From Plasmopara viticola (lineage: Eukaryota > Oomycota > Peronosporomycetes > Peronosporales > Peronosporaceae): 64,000 bases of DNA. Below the pieces are notes generated by a model, which had not been told where the DNA came from, made no database searches, and worked only from the letters and a program-made list of their open reading frames with translations. This document shows positions 38,812 through 49,499 of this stretch, in pieces. The position numbers and the translations under genes were made by a program. How positions within the stretch are numbered: the first letter of the stretch is position 1; each line of letters opens with the position of its first letter. Where the stretch lies: positions 1 through 64,000 of the forward strand of contig MBPM02000074.1 of the NCBI GenBank assembly GCA_001695595.3. Direction: 5' to 3'.

Positions 38812-39006
38812 TCAGTTTTTCTGTGACGGAAGCTCCTTGCGCATCGGCACCTTAATCTTAAGCTTCTTTTCGCCGACGCCGTGAAGAGTTTTGATCCGAT
38901 CGCGTTGTTCTGCGAGGATCTCAGCTTGCGTCCGTTGCATGGATTTGACGGAGGCTATAGCTATATCAGGCTTTTTTTTGGCTTTCTTTTCGGGCAGAAC
39001 CACCAT
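38812..39006 (-). CDS. Small Lys/Arg-rich hypothetical protein, start unresolved
   Basis: From the ATG at 39,006 this is a 64-aa frame. It is strongly basic, with a KKAKKKPD cluster near the N terminus, a central helix-like RTQAEILAEQRDRIKT and a basic end (KKLKIKVPMRKELPSQKN). The open frame extends upstream to about 39,048 without an ATG (FVRFCRAFATRRK). That extension looks like a mitochondrial presequence, and a perfect donor-like GTGAGT lies on the minus strand at 39,059-39,054, so a spliced upstream exon is possible. It is convergent with the CCCH gene and codirectional with PDI, 535 bp downstream of the PDI stop. I do not recognise the family. A mitochondrial or ribosome-associated small protein is a guess from composition only. 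Confidence 0.45.
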   Translation of the reverse strand: MVVLPEKKAKKKPDIAIASVKSMQRTQAEILAEQRDRIKTLHGVGEKKLKIKVPMRKELPSQKN

Positions 39007-39541
39007 CTTGCGACGAGTTGCGAAGGCGCGACAGAACCTAACGAACAATTTTTACTCACAAAGCGCAGCAATGTTGACGTTTGACTCTTAAATATCACCT
39101 GATAATGGCCCAGAAGCTGCGATATGATAAGTCTGTATTAGTATCGAGAAAGCCGAAGCTATTTCGTGACTCACCATGGACACGTGAAAACCATAGTGAA
39201 TACCACTTGTAGCATGATGTAGCCTATGCACGTAAAATGTTATATTTCGACAAAAACTACGAACTAAATCTTTGTCAATTCACTCGTATCCTGGCCTTGC
39301 AAGCGAAGAATCATACCGCCAATACTGAATGCGTAGCATATGCTGAGCACTCGGATGGCGATCTCGACCTTTTCAACCATGTTATTGTAAAGATACGTCC
39401 AGCGACGCTTCGACCAGAGACTATACACCAATAAGTCACACATAAAACGCAAAGCAGTATAAGCTTATCCAGCTCTGCATATCAATTTTACGTCGTGTCT
39501 TCTCGTTTATAGCGAATGGCAATATTCCAACACCTAAAACA

Positions 39542-41104
39542 CTACAGTTCTTCGTGCTCGACTTCTTTCTTTTCTTTCAGATCCACGTCTTCTTCGTCGT
39601 CTTCGTTTTCGTCATCATCTGCACCGTATTCCGACCCGTTCAGCTCAAACTTTTGAGCATTAGTTTTCAGAAACTCAGTGAAACCCTCTACGTCGCGCGA
39701 GCCATCGTAAACGACCGGATTTTGCTTGTCCTTAGCAGGAAAAAAGATGATGGTGGGAAAACCTCGCACTTCTACGCCAGAGTGGTCGACTTCGTTTGCC
39801 GTAGCGTCCATTTTTGCAATCATGACGCTTTCAACATCAGCAAATTTCTCGGCCAGTTCCTCGAACTTTGGAGCCAAAGACTTGCAGTGGCCGCACCACG
39901 GGGCATAAAACTTGAGCAGTACATCCTTATTGTTGTTAATCACCCGCTCATCAAAGTCCTTGCCAACTATGACCTTGACAGCCTCGTCGCTGTCGTCTTC
40001 AGGTTCGGCAGATTTGAGCAGAGGGGTCAGCTTACCCTCAAAATAGTTCTTCTCGAAGGCAAGAAGGTCATTGGTAAAACCATCTTTAATCTTGGCAACT
40101 AAATCGTCAGCCTTGTAGTCAAAGCCGTACTTCTTCATGGAGCCAGCCATGTTGACAAGCATAATGGCAGGCATTTCCTCTTCTGTCAGCCCAAAGTAAT
40201 CCACAATGCGCTTCTCAGTGCTAGGCATGATAACGTGCAGGAGCTTTCCCTTATTAGCCTTGGCAGGCGTTTGAAAAGCAGCCTCAATACCAGACACGTA
40301 ATCTTCGCTCATGTCGACGAAAGCCAGCACGTGCTCGGTCATGTCGCCGCCAAATATCGTGGGAGCCATCTCCTGGGAGAATGTGATGACGAGCGGCAAG
40401 CTGTTGGCCTTTACAAACTCTCCCAGCGCCTCCTTCTCGAAGTCACCGTCGTATACGACTTTTCCCTCGTCAAACTTCTTGTACAACACCACCCTGTCCA
40501 CACCAGTGGCGTCCTCCGTCACGTCGACATTGGTGGAGGCAACGTACAAGGCCAGGACGTCATCGTCCGCAAGCTTCTCAAGCATTGAGCGGGATTCGCC
40601 TTCCTTCGCGTCGACGACCGTGAACACGACAACGTTGTTGTCTTCCTTTAGTTTCTCAAGCTCCTCGGCGGTCTCGATCATAACAACAGCTGGACCCGAC
40701 TTCTTAATCACCCACTTCTCAATTTCCGCTGACGTGCGGCCGCCATCGTAATCCTTAACAGCATCCACGTCACCTTTGAAAAACTTAAGCGTAGGAAAGC
40801 CGCTAATGGCAAACTGCTCAGCTAGTTTGGCCTCAGCGGTTCCGTCCACCTTGGCCAGACGAATTGGAGGATCCAAATCTTTCAGATTCTTTGCCGCCAT
40901 CGCAAATTCGGGCGCAAGGTTCTTGCAGTGGCCACACCAGGGCGCATAAAATTCGACCAGCAACGGATTGTGGGTCGCTACGGCCTCAGCGAAGACACTT
41001 TGCGTCAGCACCAACACATCATCTTCTTCTTCAATATCGGTTGCTTGCGCTGCGACTGCCACAGCGGAAAATAGCGCAAATCCGCGCACGGCTGTTAGAA
41101 ACAT
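39542..41104 (-). CDS. Protein disulfide isomerase (PDI), ER-lumenal, 520 aa
   Basis: A single intronless frame of 520 aa, close to the usual 500 aa of classical PDI. Residues 1-22 form a signal peptide (hydrophobic FLTAVRGFALFSAVAVAA). Domain order is a-b-b'-a'. The first thioredoxin domain spans about 25-135, with active site WCGHC at 56-60 and cis-proline in SGFPT (P104). Two redox-inactive thioredoxin-like domains span about 136-360, including the FGLTEEEMP region. The second catalytic domain spans about 375-485, with WCGHC at 403-407 and GFPT (P450). The tail is acidic (DDDENEDDEEDVD) and ends HEEL, a KDEL-type ER retrieval signal. The enzyme forms, breaks and rearranges disulfides in secretory proteins. 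All catalytic residues are present, so the gene is presumably functional. The start is fixed by the signal peptide. Confidence 0.97.
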   Translation of the reverse strand: MFLTAVRGFALFSAVAVAAQATDIEEEDDVLVLTQSVFAEAVATHNPLLVEFYAPWCGHCKNLAPEFAMAAKNLKDLDPPIRLAKVDGTAEAKLAEQFAISGFPTLKFFKGDVDAVKDYDGGRTSAEIEKWVIKKSGPAVVMIETAEELEKLKEDNNVVVFTVVDAKEGESRSMLEKLADDDVLALYVASTNVDVTEDATGVDRVVLYKKFDEGKVVYDGDFEKEALGEFVKANSLPLVITFSQEMAPTIFGGDMTEHVLAFVDMSEDYVSGIEAAFQTPAKANKGKLLHVIMPSTEKRIVDYFGLTEEEMPAIMLVNMAGSMKKYGFDYKADDLVAKIKDGFTNDLLAFEKNYFEGKLTPLLKSAEPEDDSDEAVKVIVGKDFDERVINNNKDVLLKFYAPWCGHCKSLAPKFEELAEKFADVESVMIAKMDATANEVDHSGVEVRGFPTIIFFPAKDKQNPVVYDGSRDVEGFTEFLKTNAQKFELNGSEYGADDDENEDDEEDVDLKEKKEVEHEEL

Positions 41105-41626
41105 AATCCTACTGGTGAAAGACTTTGCAACCCGGGACGATCTCGCGAAAACCCAAAGTGACTGTCAATCCATAAACAATGCTTTGGTGGCCGAATTAAG
41201 CTGTGCATTAAATCTTCTTATGTTGAAATTACCTAGAAAGCTTAAGATCCGCAAGGCCCATTTATTGTAAGAATATCTAGATTTTTGTATCTAAACACAT
41301 TTTGCTTTCGCTTTGTTGGGTAGGGAACCTTCGTTAATTCACGTTAACATGTACATGTATTTAAGTAACTAGGGATCGTGTTGACACGTGTACATGTGCA
41401 AGTCAAAATGTACGAGCCTCAACTTTTATCGATTGCAGTATTCTTACAGGACATAATAAATAATGTTGCAAGTTTAAGTAACACTTAATTATATACAAGC
41501 TTAGAAAAAAACGCAAAGCAACGAGGCACTACGACTTTTTTTAACAAGCCGTTATAGAACGCCGAGCTTTTCTGGGCTCCCGTTGAAAGGAGTTTGAGTG
41601 CTACCAGGCTAACACAGCACACCTTG
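41105..41626 (-). promoter_or_regulatory. PDI 5' flank, followed by AT-rich spacer
   Basis: The first ~100 bp upstream of the PDI ATG are relatively GC-rich and contain 'cactttgggttttcgcg' on the minus strand. Loosely, this resembles the pyrimidine-flanked initiator reported for oomycete promoters. This is suggestive only. Between 41,340 and 41,400 lie 'acatgtacatgt' and 'gacacgtgtacatgtg', quasi-palindromic repeats of unknown meaning. Confidence 0.3.
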
Positions 41627-41850
41627 AGATGTACGATCTTCCGGTGAACGACCAATCACTATCCTCGGTCTTATGTGAATAGACGTATGCAAGAGAGACT
41701 GGTCTCAAGGTTTGTCCTATTTAAGTCAGCTGTCAAGACTTTACCTTTTCAATATCCTTCGAGATACCTCAGTACGCAAACCCATAAAATTATTTTTACG
41801 GTGCCTGTCGCGACGGGAAGCTATCTTTTATAACAAAAGCTTCGATCCTC
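41627..41850 (+). repeat. LTR-like dispersed repeat, copy 2
   Basis: Homologous to 35,938-36,210 in the same orientation: 'gtacgatcttccggtgaacg', 'gacgtatgcaagagag', 'caatatccttcgagatacct' and 'acggtgcctg' with a 'caaaagctt' tail. The two copies bracket the gene island. No coding potential. Confidence 0.6.
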
Positions 41851-42258
41851 GCTGCGAAGGCAAGCACTTTCTCACATTATTGAGGGCTAAGGCGTTCGGC
41901 AACAATAACGTAATTATTTTGATTCGTGCAACGACTTCACCAATTGGCGTACCGAATCACTACGCCCTAAATCGTAACCAGATCTTCCATTGTTCTTCTT
42001 GTAAAACGACGCGTCTCCATATTGATGGACGATGTGATCGGCAACAACAGCATCTTATGATAATATCGTAGATTTCCATTGGATTAAAGTAGACTGTGAG
42101 CCTCACGTACAGTAAATTATTTTTTTGTAGTCATTACCATTTGCAGTCGATCTCCATCCTATAATTGAACCGTGCTACTCAAAGACGAATTTTTGCACGC
42201 CATACATAAATCTGTTGTCCGTGGTAATTTGTTCGCATGAGTATGATGACTTTTGCTT

Positions 42259-42329
42259 CACAATATGCTCTAGGTTTTGATGATCATGAAGCGGCCGATT
42301 CATGATCATCAAAGCTAGCGCATATTGTG
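42259..42329. repeat. 71-bp imperfect palindrome
   Basis: The outer arms CACAATATGC (42,259-42,268) and GCATATTGTG (42,320-42,329) are perfect reverse complements. So are the inner arms TTTGATGATCATGAA (42,276-42,290) and TTCATGATCATCAAA (42,299-42,313). A 7-base and a 6-base segment between arms do not pair fully, and the central loop is GCGGCCGA. This could be a hairpin-forming relic, a minimal fold-back element or a recombination scar. Confidence 0.9.
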
Positions 42330-44629
42330 GACCGTGTCACGGAGATCTGAGTATGAACGAAGCATCAGTGCAATGTCGTCGCACCACATTCCAAGAACCA
42401 GCTAGCTAATAATTGATAGTAGAGTCAGCACAGTCAGTCTCTAGCAAGCTCGTTCACAGGCTATGCAATGGTATTGCGCTACCGCTTCGCGCTTGGCAAT
42501 TTCACCACGACACGTACCTATTGAAGATAATGCATGCAACTTGTGAAGCTGGGGCTAGCCAATGTTGATGACATACAATACTTGCTTAACGCGAGGGATA
42601 AGAGACCTTCAACAAGGAAACTCTAAAGAAGGATTTTAAATTGTGAAACGCGCAAACTCAATCTGTTTGATTTTTACTTTCCGTTTTCAGAATGTGACGG
42701 GGACAGGAGAGACACAGCATCTTGTCCAAAGGAGGCGTACAGGTAGACATGTGATCTACCGGTAAACAATTGTTCAATATACCTAATTTTGAGATATCTA
42801 AGTATGCATTTGAAGTCTGATTTGGCAAATGAAGCAGCATGTTTTATCAGCCTACAGCCGACTCTGGCTTTAGGTAATATAGAAGTCCGGAAATTGTTTT
42901 TCTGACTCTTTGTTCATTAATTCGGCAAAGAAACCTACAATGTAAGCCTTGAAAGGTGTTAGACTGTCGTCATCATTAAAAATACCATACCCATTAAGGC
43001 AGGTATTTTCTTGTCAATTCCCAGAGGCTGAAACCCGAGCTATGACGCCTTTGCTGGTGTCGCTGCCGGCATTGAAGACATGGAATGGGCGAAGCCAAGA
43101 GCCGGCAATCCACAATAGATATCTAGGGTAACGATTACGTTGGCGACGGGCTTTTACAAACCGAGACCGACGGAAGTCACCGTCTTGCAAGAGGCTAAGT
43201 TTTCTTCTAAACGACAATTAAAAAGAAGAAGGAATCGTCCTTCTCGATTGTATAACTCGATTGTTGCAGACCGTGGTGCTGGACAGCTTGTCTTACTACT
43301 TCGTCCGCCACGAAGGCTCCCCGGAGGCAAATTCACGCATGGCGCGTACAAAATAAAGAAGGCCAGCGGTTTAGTGTAGCATTACGATGGATATGCACGA
43401 GTTATTAGCACCGCATCAAATTCTGTTCAACGCCTTTACTTGGAGTCGTAAAAAGGCTTGAACATCAAGATGGCTTGAAAATACGCTTGGTATTTTCCAG
43501 TGCTGATGCTTTCACGGCTCAATTAGCACTATTGGGATTAGGTGAAAAAGCAAGATAAATTAGCCAAACCCCGGACAATTTGGACAAATTTTTTCACATC
43601 CGTGAGCTGAGAAGGCAATTTCTATCTTTGTGAGTCGGAAACATATTTTTTCATGGATGTCTCGGATTCGGTATAGCACCAACCAAGTCGTTCAATGTTA
43701 AGTTTCGGGGTGCGGTATGCCCTTACTCCCACCGTATTCAAAAGTGTGGTCAAAAGACCGCAAGTTGCTTACGAAGCGCCTGTCGTTTCTGAAAACAATT
43801 ATTAACGGTCTTCGGGCAACTTTGTCAAACTGGTTGAAATGCTCCCATAATTTCTGCCAGGCAGAATAATCGTGCCACTGCACACACGCTAACGGCATTC
43901 TTAAATGCGCCTCTTCTTCTCTACGCTCCTCACATAAAAGTGCAGCTGAATTCGGCAGTCAAGGAGCGCCGAAGAAGGCCTCTTATCTCTCGGATCTATG
44001 CCACATTATTATGAGCAAGGACTCAAGTGCGACTATGTGTGAGGGCTCGAGATTTTTATAAGGATCGGCTGTCGTGGTCAGGTCGCGGCTTCGTCGAGAT
44101 GCAAATTCTTTAGGTCCTCGAAGTGGTTTCAATAATCTAAGCTATGAGCTTCACCGTCTGGCAGATCATGTCTCGCCCCTGCTGTGTGTACGGCTGTTAC
44201 GCAAGAAAGCCTAAGTTTATACATATATTGACCTACCAAAGGCATTCATATATCGCCGAAAGCAGACGTGACGATGTCGTTTAAAACTTCTTTGAAGAAC
44301 AACTAGCAGCACCACCTGCCAGAGAAACTGCGTGTGCATGTAGCAGCTTGTTGATGGTTGCTCCTACAAGAGCTGTCAGGGGTTATATTTCTATGATGTG
44401 TAATAACCACACATCCTTCGTGGGGACTTAGTAAGGCAATGATAACCATCGTCTTCCCGTTTCTGGGAATACGACTACTATCAACAGGCCTTTCAAATTC
44501 TTGCGTGAGAGGAAGATCCACCTCGTTATATTTATATGAGGCAGACATGGACTATGTATAATTGCTAACTGAAGCCATAAGAGAGGATGTTGCTTTGGTC
44601 GGCAAGGCTAACGTCCAATAGCACTATAT
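42330..44629. other. Gene-less repeat-derived spacer
   Basis: No frame here has a recognisable domain, and the open frames are short and overlapping on both strands. Given the copia RNase H and gypsy integrase fragments to its right, this is probably decayed retroelement sequence, but I cannot assign it. Confidence 0.4.
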
Positions 44630-44735
44630 CCGAGTCAACAGGCCCACAGCCATTCATTCTGTACACCGACCACTCATGGCAATCCAGACAAGCAAAGTCT
44701 ATTTGTAGCTGTAGTTCTCTTGAATATGAGTTTAA
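44630..44735 (+). pseudogene. Ty1/copia-like RNase H fragment
   Basis: The plus-strand frame reads STGPQPFILYTDHSWQSRQ and continues AKSICSCSSLEYEFK. It resembles the conserved copia RNase H stretch of the form S-x-SGY-x-F ... SWQSRKQ-x-S-x-x-LSS-x-EAE. The frame then stops and no further domain is intact. The fragment is short, so family assignment is moderate. Confidence 0.5.
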
Positions 44736-45599
44736 ATGAAATCATTTCATGATCACTTCCGTCGATACTTAAAAGTTCAATGCAAGACAGGCTGTTTTTA
44801 AACTCAACAACGAGAACGGTCACCTTGGCTTGTTAAAAAGTGACACTCTTTTTATATTTATACATATTTTTATAAGCTTTACCTTGCTCTTGTTTACCGA
44901 CAAGAAAGCATAACCTTTGGTAGAACTCAAAGTTTCTCGGAAGTAACGTTAGTTTCATTCATGTTTTTCAGGCTTAGATGAACATGTTGCATAGACAACA
45001 ATTTAGCGCTTTGTCCTTCTTCCCAAATTAATATGTGCAAATGCAACGCGCACTTGTTTGTCTGTCATTGTGGTCTCGTTAGACTTTCATAATCCAGAGA
45101 AATGATTTGGCTATTTTTCCTAATCCATAAATTTTACCGCTTGACCCCGCAGTAGGACTACTGTCGAGGCTACCGAAACCTTTTGCTGCCTGGGGCCCAA
45201 GCATTGAACTTGCTTGAAAAGCGCAAGAGCTGCGACGCATTACATCTGCTTAGGAGGAGGAATGACTGCGAATGTATCCGCCATCTCCGGCTTCTTTTGT
45301 CACCAAGTTTTGTCATGCAACGCAAATCCGGCCGCATATTGATCCTCATTGTATTCTTTCTTAGATGCGATTTATTGTGCAATCGCTTGCATATAGCTTC
45401 ATTCTTAAACTGCCGACGCAACGAGATATAAGCATGAAAACCATGAAGGCCGCTACCACCTCGCAAACTGCTGCAGTCACGGTACCAGGCCGAACGTTAA
45501 TGCACAAGTTGATTGATTTGTGACAGTAGCCGTGGCCGTGTATTAGGGGCGTAAAGTATCTGCTAGTCTAGAATTGCTGTTTAACTAGCATTTCCGCTG

Positions 45600-46800
45600 G
45601 CAGCTCACTGTATTTATTGAAGCGGTTTAACAGAGGACAGACATTGAGGTGGCCTATATTAGCAGGGTCGACAGCTTTATCGACGAGCGAATTTGCTAAA
45701 AGTAATGCCAATCTCGACCCCCTAAGAGCGATAAGTCTTCGCAATCAAAGATGGCAGAGTCAAGTGACTAATCCTATCGTTGTGAGTAGGCAAACGATCT
45801 GCTCTAGTACAAGATGTACCAGTTCAAGCCGTTGTTTACTTGGTTCTCACTAATTTGGTGGCTTCATAAGTGCAAGTGAGAGGACAAGTCTATGAGACCT
45901 ATGACTTCTGCCAAAGGATCAAATCTGCGGCTCATACGTCACCAGAGTCTGATGGTACCGGCGTACTGTTCGAATTTTCGCAAGACGTCACTTCGTCTTT
46001 ATGCTAGCAGCACGGACATAATGCCGACTGAGAAAGATGATGCTTCTTGTGTCTGTTGAAGCCAATATCATCGGAACAGATAGCAAGGCTGCTCACGTAG
46101 ATGGAATTCAAAAATCAAGATCCTTCGGGAAAGTATGTCGGAAATTTCGCAGCTGCGTTTTGACAAACACTATCCCAGCTATTAAGACCTTGTCCGCTGG
46201 TGTCAACAGCAAACCATCTTCGATTGAACGGTCGGACGAAAAGAGTAAGCAGTGTGATCGGGGATGCATCGAGAGTATGTACACTGACAAGCTATAAATG
46301 GCTGTCTGGAGAATGCAATCCACGCATCGAATATCATTATACCCTTTTACACAAACGGTCTAAGACACTTAAGAACACCTCTTACATTTAAGATTTCAAG
46401 TATGTCAAGGAAGAGGCTCGGAAAGTTTTTTCTGTCAAGTGTCGATTACGAGCTCAGTTTTTCTGCTGGAAAAATAATCCGACTTTGAGAGAATCAACTG
46501 AACGCAATCAGCAAGGTGAGGTGGGCAATTGCATCCACCCGAGATGCGAAAAAGTCTGGACCAGCACAGAAAGTTAGACCCAAATATGTTTTGCCAAAGG
46601 TGACAAAGTATTTTTGATCATAACAGCCTAGCACCCGAAAACAGAAGCTCGGTTAGAATTCCGATCCATAGAAGTGGAATGCCATATGAGTCCTGAAGTC
46701 AATGCCTTTTTAGATACTTGTCCTCTCCCTCGACTTTGCTTTGAGTGGTCATATGGTAGCAATTAGTGTTCATAGTCACCGTCATTGGATGATGCAGGGC
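45600..46800 (+). pseudogene. Decayed Ty3/gypsy integrase (zinc-binding, core, C-terminus)
   Basis: Pieces lie in the right order on the plus strand. At about 45,884-45,955 is YDFCQRIKSAAHTSPESDG, matching the second half of the H2C2 zinc-binding domain. At about 46,090-46,310 the catalytic core region includes STANHLRLNGRTKRVSSVIG, which corresponds to the conserved (A/S)-x-HPQTDGQ-x-E-x-x-N block. The stretch near 46,310-46,390 matches the following core segment. At about 46,513-46,620 come RWAIASTRDAKKSGPAQKVR and FAKGDKVFL, the C-terminal linker. Frame changes and stops lie between all pieces. The upstream interval 45,617-45,850 may be the RNase H-integrase spacer. Not functional. Confidence 0.72.
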
Positions 46801-47729
46801 TATATATGGCTGAGTCCTTCAAGTCGGCCGAGATCGAAAGTCACTGTTAAAAAAAGATACTATCCGGTGCAGCTTTGATATCTGCTACACAGATACAAAA
46901 TGCTAGCACCAATGGTCTTGTACGTCAGTCGATTCTAAGGCTGTGCTTTTCCAGCCATGGCACACGCGGAATCAAGTCATATTGATCTATATTAAAGACG
47001 AAATATGAAAATTGTCAAAGCTCTACAGCCGAGTCATTTATTAATTAAATTAGAAAATGTAATACATGTCACTCTCTCTGAAAGTATTTCGATGCGCCAG
47101 CGATATCTTAAGACCACAGATAGGAAAGATACGAGATCAATACTTGGGCTTGGCAAAGGACCATGTAGTTGACAAAAAGGTCTGGCCCTTTTTTTTATCT
47201 ATAGACGTAAATAACAATTCAGCCGGTCGCTTTGTAATGGCAGGTGTGCTTTAATTGAGACATTGTCAGGGTGAAGAGATTGAAGCAACTCAGGTTTTGG
47301 CTCGATCGAAAGCTATAAACATCGCCGAGGTGATGTTTTTAGAATTAAAAACTCGTAAGGAGACACAAACTTTTTTTACTAGGATGTCTTAAATGGGCCT
47401 TGTAGACAGCGTGTACTGTGCTTAGGTTTGAAGTTTCTTAAAGGTGTGGAAAGGTTTGTAAAGGTCTTGTATATGTTCGATTTGAACAATGCTCAGCTGT
47501 ACTTTTATAGACCCGCTATAAAGCTCTAACTCGATAGGGGGCTCGGCTCGAGATCAATCTCGTATCAGACACGAAGTAAGCATTGAGTACTGTCAAAGGC
47601 CAGAATCTTGATGATGCCTTCTTCACCGCATAAAGCAAAGGTTGAAATGATATGACAATCGAATTTTTGATCCCCCCTCCGAATTTTTGATTTCAAAAGC
47701 AAATTAAACCGGCGACTAGCTCAAGTTTG
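46801..47729. other. Spacer between integrase relic and satellite outlier
   Basis: AT-rich, without a recognisable coding frame or RNA gene. It probably includes the decayed 3' end of the gypsy element, but no LTR pair could be matched. Confidence 0.4.
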
Positions 47730-48510
47730 ATTAGAAAAGCTATGACATAGTGAATGATGATTTATTTGAAAAGCTGAGACATTGTACCACCACATTTAAC
47801 CAAAATATCTCTTTCTTAACGTACATAGATGCCTTAAATCCAAGGTTAATGCAAAAGAGCTCTTCGGGAAAGCTGTTACATTGTCCAACCACAAACCGTG
47901 TGCAGCGAGTCAATGCCATAACTTAATGGATAATCGCTCTTTTGAAAAGATGACACGGCGTACGGCCGCAAATTTGCAAAACCTTGCTTTATAGAAGTTC
48001 ATAGACGTGGTAGAGTCACTACTTAGTGAAAAATGACGTTTTGAATAGATGAGACGTTGTACTGCCACATATTCGCACGACCTGCCTTTTAAATGAGCAC
48101 AGGCGTGGTAGACCCATACCCTGATCAGCAGTGGCTCTTTTAAAAAGCTGAGACGTTGTACGGCTAAACAAAATACGGTCTATCTTTCTAGACGTGTGCA
48201 GCCAGCTTGGAGCCATCACTTATCGAACAATGACATCTTTGAAGCCGGGACGTTGTACCGCCAGATTTTAACACGATCTGTCATTTTAGTCGTGCACAAG
48301 TGCATTACATCCATTTTTAGTGATCAATGGCTCATTTGAGAAGATGAGACGTAATACGGTCACTTTTTTCTCGTTCTGTCTTATTATGGGTGCACAGACG
48401 CGTTGGGCTCGACACTATTTAACAATGGTGCTTTAAAAATGCTGAGACGTCGTACGGCTTCGATAATTTTGATCAATCTTCCTCGACTTAAACAGCTCAA
48501 TTAAAGCCAC
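47730..48510. repeat. Ancient satellite outlier: eight diverged ~98-bp monomers, family B orientation
   Basis: The motif 'gctgagacgt(t/c)gtacggc' or close variants starts at about 47,775, 47,875, 47,952, 48,051, 48,150, 48,247, 48,346 and 48,444. The spacings are 100, 77, 99, 99, 97, 99 and 98 bp. Each is preceded by a 'cttttgaa' type stretch and followed by 'cgatctgtctt' and 'gtgcacag' type stretches. That is the order of the family B monomer ('taatggtccttttgaagagc', 'tgaagcgtctcacggcctca', 'cgatctgtcttcctaagcat'). Divergence is high. The short 77-bp interval reflects a deletion. This is a remnant array, 15 kb from the main one. Confidence 0.82.
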
Positions 48511-48846
48511 TATCTAGCTTTTGTGTCAGACAATGCCATTCTTTTCTTATTAGACGACAAGTCGCTTTATGTGAATGAGGTTGGCCAAACTTCGAGCTCC
48601 ATTTGCGCCACCACATTGTATTTTTGGCTCGATCGAGGAGGAAAAGCCGATCGGCTTGCAACTATCAGCTTTCTTACAGTACGTAAATTAGTCGTATCCA
48701 AGAGATTAAGTGGCTTCAGAAACGTACGCGAATTACGGCTAAGAACCAAGAGAAATGAAAAAAACATTCCGATTAAGAGGGATGAAGGACAAGTAAGAAT
48801 TCGTATAAAATACCTACAAACGCAAAATTTGCTGTCTTTAAGATTA
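48511..48846. other. Unassigned sequence left of the SINE-like insertion
   Basis: A plus-strand open frame crosses this interval and runs on into the inserted element. It has no recognised domain and depends on the insertion for its end, so I do not call it a gene. Confidence 0.4.
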
Positions 48847-49193
48847 AATACACCTGCTTCACTTTTCGGAAAAGGTTGGGGTGACGCCCTCCTTCCAAGC
48901 GCGGGGGCTAAATGCTCGCGCGCTTCGGGCAGGTGCTCTCGGGCATCTGCAGGTCTCTAACGAGTCTCACCCTCGACGCGACGGTCTCCAGCACCAGGGC
49001 GCCACCTGGGCTCTTACCAAGTCAGAAGTACACAAAATAATGGAAGACCCTCATGGCCTCGGTGCTGGCTGCACTGCCCGCCGAACGAGACTCGACGTAT
49101 GCGGACCTCTATGCCGTGGACTAGCCATAGAGCCTAGCACGTGCATAACTTGGCAACGCGATAACGTAATACAATACAATACACCTGCTTCAC
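48847..49193 (+). mobile_element. SINE-like insertion with 16-bp target-site duplication
   Basis: A block of about 315 bp (48,863-49,177), clearly richer in G and C than its surroundings, is bounded by the perfect direct repeat AATACACCTGCTTCAC at 48,847-48,862 and 49,178-49,193. The 3' end carries a short tandem tail, (AATAC)x3 at 49,168-49,182, merging with the repeat. A target-site duplication plus a simple-repeat 3' tail and no coding frame are the hallmarks of a SINE moved by LINE machinery. I could not identify a convincing tRNA-like A or B box, so the origin of its promoter is open. A processed transcript copy is the main alternative. Confidence 0.72.
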
Positions 49194-49499
49194 GTAAGGC
49201 CAAAGCAAAAGGGGCTTAAATTATACTTTAGGTATTACTAAAAGGATGCAAACACACTAAGTATTTTATGTGGGCTTTCTCGAGTCGAATTATGACTCGG
49301 TCAGGGTGAGCGCACAAGCGCTAGGTTCCGGCTATACGCAGCTAGACCGATGCATTATACAGGCCAGAATCTGACTTTGGGCATGAATCACCACAACTTT
49401 TCCTTAGAGGTGGTGTGAGTCGAGCGACTCTCTCGTGGCAATGCGACCACGTGCTACAGCTCGAGAATTGGTTGAACGATACCTACAAATCTTGGATCG
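49194..49499. other. Spacer with small inverted repeats
   Basis: No gene seen. It contains 'caccac' and 'gtggtg' around 'aacttttccttaga' (near 49,390-49,417) and the palindrome 'gagtcgagcgactc' (near 49,418). Possibly the decayed upstream part of the chromodomain fragment's element. Confidence 0.35.

Noticed and set aside
39264..39443. A 59-aa minus-strand frame with a possible membrane segment between PDI and the small ORF
   Set aside because: It has the look of a short membrane peptide, but it is small, without recognised homology, and squeezed into the 3' flank of PDI. Left out for lack of support.
39554..40751. Plus-strand ORFs of 117-182 codons opposite PDI
   Set aside because: Antisense shadows of a clearly coding PDI frame.
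48523..48960. A 145-aa plus-strand ORF
   Set aside because: It begins in unassigned DNA and its end is supplied by the SINE-like insertion; no domain is visible.
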